DNA from: Saccharina japonica
Lineage: Eukaryota; Sar; Phaeophyceae; Laminariales; Laminariaceae
Reading direction: 5' to 3'
Assembly: GCA_008828725.1 (NCBI GenBank)
Contig: MEHQ01002099.1
Location: 313,830 to 377,829, forward strand
DNA length: 64,000 nucleotides
Under the pieces are notes generated by a model. That model made no database searches, had not been told where the DNA came from, and saw only the letters and a list, made by a program, of their open reading frames with translations. Positions 43,091 to 53,789 of this stretch are shown piece by piece. Position 1 is the stretch's first letter; the number at the start of each line of letters is the position of its first letter. Position numbers and translations under genes: made by a program.

Positions 43091-44107
43091 TGACAAACAA
43101 ATCCGATACTATCAGCAAAGTGAAATGATCGTAGGCAGGCTGTTGTTGTACGTAGTAACTAATACACTGGACGTGCGCATAAAGTAACAACTGTTTCGAG
43201 CAGTCTGTGTACTTCGCTGATTCATCTCGGGTCTGTTGATAGGTATGTACGGTGGTACTGCATTGAGTGCTGTGTAGTCAACAACCGACTCCCCGGCACC
43301 AAGGATGTGGGCAACGGGGTGGTGTACGCTGCTTTAGATTTGTATTTACGTATTTACCGAGGTATAGAGGTGCTCGAGCTGGCTAACCGCAATAATTATG
43401 TACGAAGTATAGTATGATGTATTTATTATGTCTTGCGCTTGCCCTGGGCGAGCGCGGGGAGAGAAGAGAGTCTTGCCGCCGGTGTACGTGTGAACTATTA
43501 ATATTATTATTATCATAATAATGTAACCCCCAAGAAAAGATGGAGCGATGCCCCCTTGTCATTAACCAACACACAAAATACATATATAGACATACATAGC
43601 TTTATCTTCTTTGGTTCGGAAGCTTTCCTCGGCATATCTTGGCACCTCACAGCCACTCTCAGCCTCTAATTGCCGAAGCAGAAGTTACTTGCCTTCCGGA
43701 GGTTCTTGGCTTTCTTCGTTTTCTCCTATTTTCGTTACTTGCTGCTTCCTGTTTCCTATGGTACCAGTTTTTACTTTGTCGGCGAGATCATGTTTCCCTT
43801 TTCTTCCGGTTTCGGGTTCCTGCGTGTACCCAGTGAGCACGACAGCGCGTGCGAGCCCGGCACTATCGCGGGTATGGGAGGGCGCTGGCCAGTAGAGGTG
43901 GGGTCAGAAGGAGCGCGGTCGCTTTTTCGTGGCTAGGCGTGGCGTCTCCATCGAGACACGAGGGGAGCATGAAGGTCCTTGCTGTTGCTGCTGCTGCAAT
44001 GAATCCAGTATGTCCGACATTATAATGATCGTTTTGTCTGTAATAAAAGAACATTTAAGCCAAGTTCAAACGGTGCTTTATTTATCGAACAAACATTATT
44101 TTTACAG
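43091..44107. other. Unassigned region
   Basis: Open frames at 43611-43936 overlap in three phases without recognisable motifs. 43640-43790 is pyrimidine-rich. No gene is called. Confidence 0.3.
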
Positions 44108-44829
44108 AGGCATCAGCAACCTCGAGCGGGCGAACGAGAGCCACTGTGAGTACCGGGCTTCACGCGAGGTGGGCCACGGGGCTCACTGGGGCAGAGAGGC
44201 AGTAGAGCTCGACCCGGACCGAATCGATGGCGAGGTGATCGCGGGTGGGCGGGGAGCGTTTTGTTCGAGTACGAGTACGTAATGTACGTCTTTCTCAGTT
44301 TTGTGGATTTTTGTACAACTTGATTGACGCTCGTGCTATGCTGCGCTTTCTCTTTCATACTCTCTATATATATATAGAGATCGAAGGTACTACTACTACT
44401 GCTGTTGTTGTACTACCACACATAGCAGTCACGAAAAAGGCACAATTCACACCCCTAGCAGGCAGCGCAGCGCCGTCCTGCGAGCCATGTTGCTGTGCTT
44501 TCTCTTCCTTTCGAACATACAGCTTTGTTGTCCTGGAGTATGGAGATCTACTGTCGTATACTTTTGCAAGTCGCCTGTACGTTCGTTTGTTCTTTGTGTT
44601 TTTTGCTTTGTTTGTGGTGTACAACTGCTGTCGCCGTACAGGTATGATAGTTGCTTTGCCACATACATGCCGCATACCAGTACTCATGCATCACAATACA
44701 GCAGTAGTAGACGGGTACTGTACGGTCAGTTGCGTACAGCAATAAGTATTTCGTTGCATTGCACCATGAATCTCTTTGGCCTTTTCAAGTCGGTATTTAC
44801 ACATAGTGGACTTCTTCTGCCCCTTTCCT

Positions 44830-45084
44830 TGCGCGAGCGTAGCGGGCGGCGTCAACCGCCCTCGGAGCGAAGCTTTGCTTTCTTTTAGGGATATTTTTTC
44901 GTGTTGTTCACCACTATCGTTTTTGTCCTGTATTTGCCGTCATACATATGGAGCTCTTGGCATTATCAAGTCGCCAGTTGCAGCTACAATAATATATGCT
45001 CCTCTTTTACCCTTTTCACATTTGGTTCTATTATTCCTTCCGCGAGCGTAGCGGGCGGCGTTAGCCGCCCGCGCAGCGGAGCCC
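44830..45084. repeat. Paired GC hairpin repeats
   Basis: GCGCGAGCGTAGCGGGCGGC (44834-44853) and CGCGAGCGTAGCGGGCGGC (45042-45060) each begin a hairpin of the form GGGCGGC-GTYARCC-GCC, followed by CGNAGCGRAGC. Both are about 50 bp, in the same orientation and about 207 bp apart, in AT-rich surroundings. Confidence 0.8.
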
Positions 45085-45108
45085 TTGTATATGTATATAT
45101 ACACATAG

Positions 45109-45353
45109 GAGTCATCCCACGGTAGGGGCGCAACAGAATTTCCTGAGCTCCTAACATGAGGAGCTCAATATCTCACCCAAACCATGACTTCGGAAACATT
45201 CGCTCGCGCAACCCGACCAAACCTTCCAATGCGGTAGTCCAAAACAAAATGTTACCGTGAAATAAAAGAGTATCCGGTGGTTACTCACGTGAGGAGCACG
45301 ACCGGTCGGAAAATATTGAGCCTATTAGTGGTACCCCTACCGTGGGGTTACTC
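45109..45353. mobile_element. MITE family G, copy 2, with ATAG target duplication
   Basis: The ends are GAGTCATCCCACGGTAGGGG and the complement of GAGTAACCCCACGGTAGGGG. ATAG at 45105-45108 and 45354-45357 flanks it exactly. The inner words GAGGAGCTCAATATCTCACC and ATCCGGTGGTTACTC are shared with copy 3. Confidence 0.85.
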
Positions 45354-45849
45354 ATAGTATATACATATACTGGTATATGGTAGCGGTTATATCAACATAT
45401 ATATACATATGTACGAAGAGTAGGCTGGGTTCGTGGTGGAATTGCATACATACGCATTTTTTTTCCCATTCGAGAAATTCGTTATTCTACACAAACAAGC
45501 AGTGCCTTTGCCCTCATCTGGTTGTATATGCTCGAAGCATGTATATAGTGTATTAATATATATACGTGCGTATATATTATATGTAAGTACGTGGTGGGCG
45601 CGAAGGCAGGTCGACACCCCATCGCGGAAATCTGACACGTGCCGCCAGAATAGAGGCGACGCTCGCCCAGGCACAGTAAGCCGACACGCGTGCCGCCTGA
45701 ATAGAGGCTATTAATAGGTTCCACAAACGAGGAGGGGTTGGAATCGACCGATGACTGACTATGACATTCATACGTAACGGAAATAAGAACGGAACACATT
45801 ACATGCGCCACTGGTGGGAGCTTTCGCTATATGCGACACTACTTTTTTA
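45354..45849. other. Intergenic
   Basis: No gene is recognised. ACACGTGCCGCCAGAATAGA and ACGCGTGCCGCCTGAATAGA (45636-45713) form a short direct repeat. Confidence 0.35.

Positions 45850-45943
<94 letters not shown>
45850..45943. repeat. (ACT)n microsatellite
   Basis: About 31 uninterrupted ACT units. Confidence 0.97.
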
Positions 45944-45944
<1 letters not shown>

Positions 45945-45984
45945 TACGTGGCCGAATAAACCTATGATCTTTTTAGGCACAGCA

Positions 45985-46080
45985 TCAATATCGGCCGAGT
46001 CAACCGAGAGTCTTACCAAGCACAGTATCCAAGCACTGGTTACTGGCATAGGGTTAGGGTTAGGGTTAGGGGTAGGGTCG
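45985..46080 (-). repeat. Telomere-like repeat, copy 2 (inverted)
   Basis: GAGTCTTACCAAGCACAGTA, ATGCCAGT-type flank (ACTGGCAT) and GGGTTAGGGTTAGGGTTAGG stand in the inverted order of 41196-41280. Confidence 0.8.
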
Positions 46081-46436
46081 GTGGGTCAGCTCAAGGCGAC
46101 AAGCATATGGTAATGGCAGTAGCATAGTAAAAGTATTATTGGTATAAAAAAGTAGTGGCACATATAGTTAATCTCCCACCAGTGGCGCATAAAATAAATT
46201 TGGGGATAAAAAGCATATTGGTAGTATTATAATGCAATTATTCCCGCGCAAGAAGTTTCACTTTTGAAGACCGGAGAAGGGAGGGGGCGCTTTGTTGATC
46301 GGCGTGAATATATATATATGTATCTTAATATGCTCTTTTCGATTTTTCGTTTAAATGGCACAAGCGCTGATATGAGGCCGATCTCGCGCACGAGAGAGTA
46401 GGATGTCACCACCCCCCGCAGAGATTTAGCTTCTTC

Positions 46437-46690
46437 TCGAAAGGGATGCGTGGCCAACAACAAAGGAGTACGACTCCCCCCTCCGATATTATCAAATGAC
46501 TAAAAAGCAAGCAACAAATGAATACCCCCCCTCCCTGATATGATCAAATGACTAAAGCAAGCAACACATGAGTACGCCCTCCCCCCCGATAGTATTACAT
46601 GGCTAAAGCAAGTCATAGATGAGTACCCCCCCCCCGATATGATCAAATCACTAAAGCAAGCAACAAATAAATGAGTACCCCCCCTCCCCC
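46437..46690. repeat. C-run minisatellite
   Basis: Four to five units of about 50 bp read ATCAAATGACTAAAGCAAGC, AACAAATGAGTAC, then a C-run of 7-10 bases and GATAT. The founding word is the complement of the 5480-5546 repeat. Confidence 0.85.
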
Positions 46691-47320
46691 GATATTGTGT
46701 ATGTACACCTGATTATCAAGAGGGTTGGTTGGAAATCTACATGCAGCCGTTCCTGCCTCTTACTAATAGCTGCGATTGGTCAGATGAAGACGTGGGTCGT
46801 GTTGCCGTGGTCAACCTGTTGCCGAGAGTACTATTACTATTATCAACATTATATACATGGCGGCACAGACAGATATATCCGACCGGCGGGTGGAGATAGG
46901 GGACCTAGGAGGCAGGCGATGGCAGGATTTACGCCACATCGTGCTGTGCTCGTGGCAGTTGTGGTGTCCGTCTTGCTCTCACTGCATGTCCCGGCTGCCA
47001 TTCGGGCAGAACTTTTGCTCCAACGCTCTGTCTGTAATGAGTTATCCTTCGTGCTCTACCGTACAATGAGCTGTATGCAGCATTACTTTTGGGGTTTCCG
47101 CGCGCTCGTATATACTGTAGGCATGCATGTGGTATCACCAATTTGTCGCGTGGTGGAGTATGATATGTATGTACGTGTCTAGTTTTGGAGTTTCTACATG
47201 GATCGGGTCGGGTCAACTGGCGAAAACGGTGGGAGTACCTGTCTGTCTGTGGATTCCTTGTCCCTTTTCGTAGCGACGGGACAGATTGTGGCAATTGCCC
47301 ACAATAAGGGGTGATATAAA

Positions 47321-47321
<1 letters not shown>
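46691..47321. other. Unassigned region
   Basis: A plus frame at 46697-47182 (161 codons) has no recognised domain. No gene is called. Confidence 0.25.
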
Positions 47322-47356
<35 letters not shown>

Positions 47357-47357
47357 C
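47322..47357. repeat. (ACA)n microsatellite
   Basis: About 12 uninterrupted units. Confidence 0.95.
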
Positions 47358-47436
47358 GATAACTCGTATCAGATGTATATGTTGATGGACGAGTGCTTTA
47401 TCATGTTCGAATATGACTTTCTTTCAGTGATACGCT

Positions 47437-47524
47437 TTAACCCCTTAAGAACTGGTATCACGTATTTGGGGACAAAATACTTGGAATTAGTGTGGGATTT
47501 TTTCTACAGTTCTGAATGGGTTAA
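47437..47524 (+). mobile_element. MITE family B with intact TTAA flanks
   Basis: TTAA at 47437-47440 and 47521-47524 flanks CCCCTTAAGAACTGGT ... CAGTTCTGAATGGG. The inner GGGGACAAAATACTTGGAAT matches the other copies best and can serve as the family reference. Confidence 0.85.
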
Positions 47525-47727
47525 GACAGGTAGGTTTACACAATAAATAATAAGTCACCCATCACCTGGCCTGAATGTTGGTCCACGGGTCAAACAAAAG
47601 AACAGTGCCTTGGAGGGGTGGTGGCTTACTTTCTGAGCTCCTCGCATGAGGAGCTCAATATCTCATACACGCGAAAGATAACTTCGAAGGAGTGTCTTCG
47701 CGCAACGCTCGAACAACATTTCTATGT

Positions 47728-47973
47728 GAGTCATCCCACGGTAGGGGCGCAGCAGGTTTTTCTCTGCTCCTCACATGAGGAGCTCAATATCTCACCCGAA
47801 ACATGACTTCGGAAACAATCGTTCGCGCAATCCGACCAAACCTTCCAACGCGGTAGTCCAAAAACAAATATACCAGTAAGACAATAATAGTATCCGGTGG
47901 TTACTCGCGTGAGAAGCACAATCGGCCAGAAAATAATGAGCCTAAAAGTGGTACCCCTACCGTGGGATTGCTC
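47728..47973. mobile_element. MITE family G, copy 3, with ATGT target duplication
   Basis: ATGT at 47724-47727 and 47974-47977 flanks ends GAGTCATCCCACGGTAGGGG and the complement of GAGCAATCCCACGGTAGGGG. A partial copy (GAGGAGCTCAATATCTCA, about 47630-47725) abuts it on the left. Confidence 0.85.
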
Positions 47974-47984
47974 ATGTGCTAGTC

Positions 47985-48465
47985 CTGAATCAAAGATATT
48001 AGTAAAAGTGTCAAATTAACCGGTGTATAGTTGCTGACTTCAGGAGTATACTAATAGTCAGTCGCAAAATGTTTGCCTCAGATGGCAAAAACTAACTTCA
48101 ACCACTTTATGGTATACCGTGGGATGAGCCAGCAGGAAGGTACAGCAGTAGCTGTGGTTCCTATATAGTGCCGGTATCCTACGAGTCAGCCCAACAATAT
48201 ATCACCCGAAACATGACTTCGAAGAACGTTTGTATGCGTTGTATGCGCTATATGCGCTATATGAGCTGTGTGCGCTATTACAATAGATAATTATAAAACA
48301 AGTGACGTCAGTAGTAAACGTATCATACTAACGGGTACAGTTACTATTGATAGTTGTTCACTTGAGGAGTATACTAATAGTCAGTCACAAAAATATCGCC
48401 TCAGAAAGCAAGCACTAATTATTAATACCGTACAACCCCAATAAGGTATACCGTGGGATGAGTCA
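47985..48465 (+). repeat. Direct repeat of about 145 bp with MITE D and G fragments between
   Basis: GGAGTATACTAATAGTCAGT and GGTATACCGTGGGATGAG-C occur at 48034-48130 and 48366-48462 in the same order. Between them are fragments of MITE D (ATATAGTGCCGGTA) and MITE G (ATCACCCGAAACATGACTTC). Confidence 0.65.
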
Positions 48466-48944
48466 TTACACACGGCTATCATTTCCCGGATGTCGGTGTT
48501 GACTGCAGCATCACCAGGTATAAAATAGTACGCATGCGTATCGTTGGCGCACCCACGGCAGACGGGGACTCCATAAGTGTTCGCGGTGGGGTGCGAGGGA
48601 CATCGCAGCCATCATGACCAGAAACAAGGGCAGACAATTCCAAGCGGCAATACGAGAGACCTTCGTACAGTACGACGGCAACCGTGCGGCCTTATCGTGC
48701 GGCCTTATTCGGAAACAGCAGGAAAACACCTTGCTTGGCCTAGATATAGCCTTGCCTTCAGGGCAGTGGCAACCTCTTGTAACCGTCTTCGCCGGGAACA
48801 GGAGTTACTGTAGTTGCAAGATCGACCAAAACTGGCACTGAAAAATGTGATTTGCGCTGCCGAAGATCATAATACTTGCAACGCAGTGACCAACCAAAAA
48901 GGGCCTATCCATATCCATAGTATCGTCGCATTTCCTTCGGTGTG
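48466..48944. other. Unassigned region
   Basis: A plus frame from 48614 (MTRNKGRQFQAAIRETFVQY) has ordinary protein composition but no recognised family. No gene is called. Confidence 0.25.
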
Positions 48945-49410
48945 GACGAATGTACGATAGAGGTGCACCATGTTTTTGCCTCATAAGGGTGGTCACTTGA
49001 GCTCCATACCTCACCCGAAAGAAAACCGATTTTAGAGGAAACCAAAAGTGCTACCCGACGAAAAATCCCATGAGCTAGGTATACTATGGAAAATATGGCA
49101 ACACAAGAATGACACATAGTCCGACCAATTTGGGTTAAGGGCCCGTTTTAACGAAGAAAAAAAAAATCAATTTGGAAAAAAAAATCAAATCCGCTTTTCA
49201 TTGGTCAACACACGCACCAGCACCAAAGATTAGGATCTTGGGGCATAATATTTGGTGCTGGTGCGTGTGTTGACCAATGGAAAGCGAATTTGAATTTTAT
49301 TTTTCCCAAATTGAATTTATTTTGTACTCGTTAATATGGGCCCTAAGGAGCCCGATCATTCAGAAACAAAATAAACAAAAACTGCTATGTACCTCTATCG
49401 TAGCACGCGT
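48945..49410 (-). mobile_element. Element F, copy 6, with nested MITE C
   Basis: In inverted orientation it runs from TGTACGATAGAGGTGCACCA to ACCTCTATCGTAGCACGCGT. The hotspot is filled by a MITE C at 49139-49343. Confidence 0.65.
49139..49343. mobile_element. MITE family C in element F copy 6
   Basis: TAA lies at 49136-49138 and 49344-49346. The arms GGTGCTGGTGCGTGTGTTGA and CAACACACGCACCAGCACCA make almost the whole element palindromic. Confidence 0.85.
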
Positions 49411-49668
49411 TGTGGAATTTGCCACATAATAGATGGTTCCTTGACATAATGGTAAATTCCAGTTGCAGTAGTCGCTCCTCTCCCATCATAAGCGTAACGA
49501 AACCCGCGAACGGTGTTCTTCGTCTGCGCTCCATCACTCGGAAGGTCTCACCACCTGTCTTGGCAAGTACACTATTAATACTAACAAAAGACGCCTTCTA
49601 CGATAGAGGTGGAGGTATACCTTTTTTTGGCTAAAACGTTTTCTGAATGACCTATGAAAGGCTCCTTA

Positions 49669-49875
49669 GGGCCGATATTAACGAGTATAGAATAAATTCA
49701 ATTTGGAAAAAAAAAAAAATCAAATTCGCTCTTCATTGGTCAACACACGCACCAGCACCACATATTAGGATCTTGGGGTATAATCTTGGGTGGTGGTGCG
49801 GGTTCTGCCCAATGAAAAGCGTTTTTTTTTTTTTTTTTTTAAATTGATTTTTTTTTTCTTCGTTAAAACGGGCCC
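49669..49875. mobile_element. MITE family C, first of a tandem pair
   Basis: TTA at 49666-49668 and 49876-49878 flanks GGGCC...GGGCCC ends. A T-run shortens one arm. Confidence 0.85.
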
Positions 49876-49878
49876 TTA

Positions 49879-50087
49879 GGGCCCGTATTAACGAGTATAA
49901 AATAAATTCAATTTGGAAAAATAAAAATAAAAATTCGCTCTTCATTGGTCAACACACGCACCAGCACCAATTTTTATGCCCCAAGATCCTAATCTTTGGT
50001 GCTGGTGCGTGTGTTGACCAATGAAAAGCGGATTTGAATTGAAAAAATTCCAAATTGAATTTTTTTCTTCTTCGTTAAAACGGGCCC
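49879..50087. mobile_element. MITE family C, second of a tandem pair
   Basis: It shares the TTA at 49876-49878 with its neighbour and has TTA at 50088-50090. Sharing one TTA implies insertion of one element at the target duplication of the other. Confidence 0.85.
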
Positions 50088-50288
50088 TTAACCCCAAATC
50101 GTCGGAATCTCCATACCATTATTGATTATTGTGTGTGGAGCATTGCTTTTCGATCTGACAGGGCTCCCTCCTCAAGTTAAGAACTGCCCAACTACAGTAG
50201 AACAGCCTATTTGCAATCCCTGAAAAACGTTTTGCAAGTCTGTTCGTTGTTTGCGGCGTGCGCGAACAATCGTTCTCGACTTCAGTAA

Positions 50289-50386
50289 CCCGGTCCTGGG
50301 CGAGATATACAGTGCCTCATCCCAGGAACATACCCGGTCCTGTGCGAGATATACAGTGCCTCATCCCAGGAACCTGAGGAAAATTA
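50289..50386. repeat. Tandem duplication of about 48 bp
   Basis: CCCGGTCCTGGGCGAGATAT through CTCATCCCAGGAACATA occurs twice with one or two differences. Confidence 0.85.
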
Positions 50387-52127
50387 ATTGATTGTCGTAC
50401 CCTCCCGTACCACAGTATGGCCCTGGGCATCCGCATACAAGCTGTAGATGCACGCTTGGGTGGTCACGCATTTCCAATCCTTTCCGCCGGAAGCAGAACC
50501 GAGCAGTTTTTACACGCCGTGCAAGCACGCTATTATACTGCTTGTAGACGTCTTCTGTCTCTGCAATGGTCCTGCTTGGAGAGGCACGAATTCGCCTGTT
50601 TGTTTGTGGACAGTACTTGACCGATTGCCTTGACTGGGACTGTTAGTAGCACATTTCGCCCGCACGCACGTACTGATCTCAGTACTACTACTGTTGTAGT
50701 CATTCCACTTACAGTGACTACCTGGTATATTGATGCTACTTCTGCTACTGCTACTGCTCCGGCAGCAGTAGTTGATTGAGACACCCCGCATCTATCTGCT
50801 TTTAGACGAACATCCTTCGAGCACCGAAACAAATAGAAAAGGGAACCACCCGCCCAGGGTAATTGCTACCCGTACTGTACTACAGTATACTCGTCATAAA
50901 AGAGTGGAAGTAATGAGGATTTCTTCGTCCCTGTCGACGGTGGAAATATCTCCTCATAACTGCACCATTGGGGATACACACGGCCCCCACAGGCACCAGA
51001 CACGACAAACCACATATCACACACTCCACAACGAGTTTGCCTGAAAAGTGAAGCTAAACCGGGATCAACAACAACAGGTGAGTCTCCGCTTTCTTTAAAA
51101 ATAACACATGTATGTACGGTATGCGACAGATGTTGAGAATCTGATATTTAAGAATTTGAGACTGATATTTGGGGGGGATAATAATGCGACCTCTTTGTAC
51201 TGAAAATAGTGTGGAACACACCCTGTCTTACATAAGAGTTCCAGTCTGGCCAAAAAGAAAGAGGTTCTTAATATATGTCGCGTACTGTATACAATCAGAG
51301 CTGAGGTTAGCCAAAATAGACCATCCTACTGCTGTAGCAGAGCCCCCTGTTAATAGATAATTTCTACGAGATTGGTGATATTATGTTCTCGTTATGGCAT
51401 CTTGCCCGTTAAATTGTTCCGATTCCGGGTGCATCGCAATCGATTCAGTGTGGGTCGTGAAATGTACACCCCGTTGTCGACGCATTAGACTATACATGCC
51501 CCCTCTGTACGTGGTACGATTTGCAGTATACCAGGTATACCTTTGCTACATACGAATACCATTACCAGGTATGTATATGTTTTACGAGGGCTTTTATTTT
51601 GTTGAAGAACAGTAGCAGCAGCAGTGCACTTTCAAACCCAACACCTTGCTTGGCTTTCGGCATCTGAAGTTGTCACATCACAACGAACGACTGTCTCATC
51701 CGCCGCATCGCTGCCATACTGTTGTCGTGGCGTCGATCGCACACTCACTGGATGGCATCCTCGGTACTCGGTACTCGGTATGTATACATAGCAGTATCTA
51801 CTGTAGACACGTCTTGCACGAGGATAAAACGTACATGGTGCATATACGTCTACACCGGAAGTATTTAGGTACGTAGTCACGCCCTTCTCTGTCAGGCGCA
51901 CAGGCCTGCGCCCGACAAAGAACCATTCCCCAGACCATTCTAGAAAAAGGACGGCTGGGTACTGGCGCAGTATACACTGCCAGTACAAGTATATACTGAC
52001 GAAACCCAGTATACTGGATGTCGCATCCTACAGCAGTACATACTGTACTGTGTGCGCCAGCCAGTACCCAGCCCTGTTATACCTGTTTTTGCACAAACAT
52101 TGATTGTTAGTCTTAGGTTCGCGTCCT
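50387..52127. other. Intergenic
   Basis: No gene is recognised. Several ACCTGGTAT/TACCAGGTA words occur (50720, 51528, 51563). A GTACTGGCGCAGTATACACTGCC cluster at 51958-52016 resembles that at 34825-34880. Confidence 0.35.
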
Positions 52128-52134
52128 GCGCTTC

Positions 52135-52942
52135 CGATCTACCACATTATTTGACTTTTGAGTTTACTTCCACGGAAAGTAAAAACGTTTCCATGGAAGC
52201 AAATTTTACTTCCACGAAATTTTACTTCCATGGAAGTAAACTTTACTTCCTTAATACCCTTCCATAATACTTCCATAATATACTTCCAATGGTTACTTCC
52301 ATTATACTTCCATATTGCTTCCATAATTTACTTCCAATTACTTCCATAATACTTCCATAATTTACTTCCAATGGTTACTTATATTATACTTCCATAATAC
52401 TTCCATAATACTTCCATAATACTTCCATAATTTACTTCATGTAAGTTTTTTTACTTCCACAAAAGTGTTTTTACTTCCAGGTGATTGCATTGGTAAAATT
52501 TGTTGGCACCACACTATAGACCTGTCCAGTGGCCGAAGGCCCTCTTCAAACGGAAAATTCCACGGAGCCATGGAAGTGTTTTCATGGAAGTGTGTATACT
52601 TCCATGGAAGTAAATTCGGTATACTTCAATGAAAGTTCGTACAGTAAGTCAGTGTTTACTTCCATTAAAATGTTCTTACATTATTTCCATGAATAAAGTA
52701 AAAACACTTTCATGAAGAAAGTAAATTTGCGTTCATATAAGTAAAAAGAAAATCATTGAAGTGAAAAAACTTTCATGGAAGTAAAATTTACTTCCATGAA
52801 AGTATCCACATAAGTCAATTTACTGACATTAAAGGTTTTTTACTTCCATAAAGCTTTCATGGAGGAAGCAAAAAATCTTTCATGGAAGTAATTTTTTACT
52901 TCCATGGCAGCAATTGAAAACTGACATTATGTGGTAGACCCC
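52135..52942. mobile_element. 808-bp inverted-repeat element built of ACTTCCAT words
   Basis: The ends contain TCTACCACAT on the left and its exact complement on the right, and GCGCTTC is repeated at both flanks (52128-52134 and 52943-52949). Most of the interior is dozens of ACTTCCAT or ATGGAAGT words in both orientations, often joined as ACTTCCATGGAAGT. A 60-bp unique patch lies at 52510-52560 (CTGTCCAGTGGCCGAAGGCC). No open frame is present. The end structure suggests a DNA transposon of foldback type; the superfamily is unknown. Confidence 0.7.
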
Positions 52943-52949
52943 GCGCTTC

Positions 52950-53789
52950 AGACCAATCCAGAGGACACGACGCGCGTGTCAGAGACAAAGGACAATGACA
53001 CCGATTCGATTTTCGTCAAGTAATGAATGGTTCTCTACGTAGCCCTGGATACCCCTGGCACAATCTTTCATTTTTTCACGCGGAGAAGATGCACCGTTCA
53101 CGTATACATTTCCCACGTACCTGGTATACACCTACTGCCCTGGTACATACGTGGTACAATATACGAGCAAATACATACACCACGGCGAAAGATCGTCCCG
53201 AGTACTCGTTCGTACATAACGCGGATTTTCAAGCGGACATAATTGCATTCGAGAGTAGTAGTTCTAGCAGAGAAGAGAGGTTGACCGCGACGTTACCAGT
53301 AGTACATGGTCTAAACGGATAGACTACTGTTGTCACGCAGAGACTGCTGCCACCCTGCTGGCGGTTGCGCGGCGTCGAATCTCAGCTGGTGTTGTGCTAG
53401 GGGGAAACATTCCAACTTTCGGCGTCGTCTTCCGTCGCTGAAAGTGCCAGGACGCACTTAACAGCTCTGCACGACGACGTATATGCTATTATTGCGTAAA
53501 ACTGGGTGAAGAAATTGATTTGTACCGCAGTTGCATACCTGGTATAGTACAAGTAGTACCTGGCACCTTTTTACGGGCCCCCGTGCCTTGCACAATGTGG
53601 GCGTGACAATTTGTTTTTGTGGAGACATTGAAGAATGTACAGTAGCACCCTTGTATATGTGGATGGTATTGGAACGACCGCTATTAATAGATACATTGTC
53701 AGATGGCCAAATTAATAATCACCGTATCTGAGAGGTTGTCGATATAATCTGGGGTTTGCTACATTGTTCAATGAATGGCTCCACACGCA
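52950..53789. other. Intergenic
   Basis: No gene is recognised. Confidence 0.3.

Larger units (their letters stand above)
49591..50145 (+). mobile_element. Element F, copy 7 (truncated), with two MITE C in tandem
   Basis: The left half of F (CTACGATAGAGGTGGAGGTA, GTTTTCTGAATGACCTATGA) is followed at GGCTCCTTA by two complete MITE C elements. CCCCAAATCGTCGGAATCTC then resumes F. The right half of F is missing after about 50145. Confidence 0.7.

Noticed and set aside
45761-46113. Poly-Thr and poly-Tyr frames
   Set aside because: They are translations of the ACT microsatellite.
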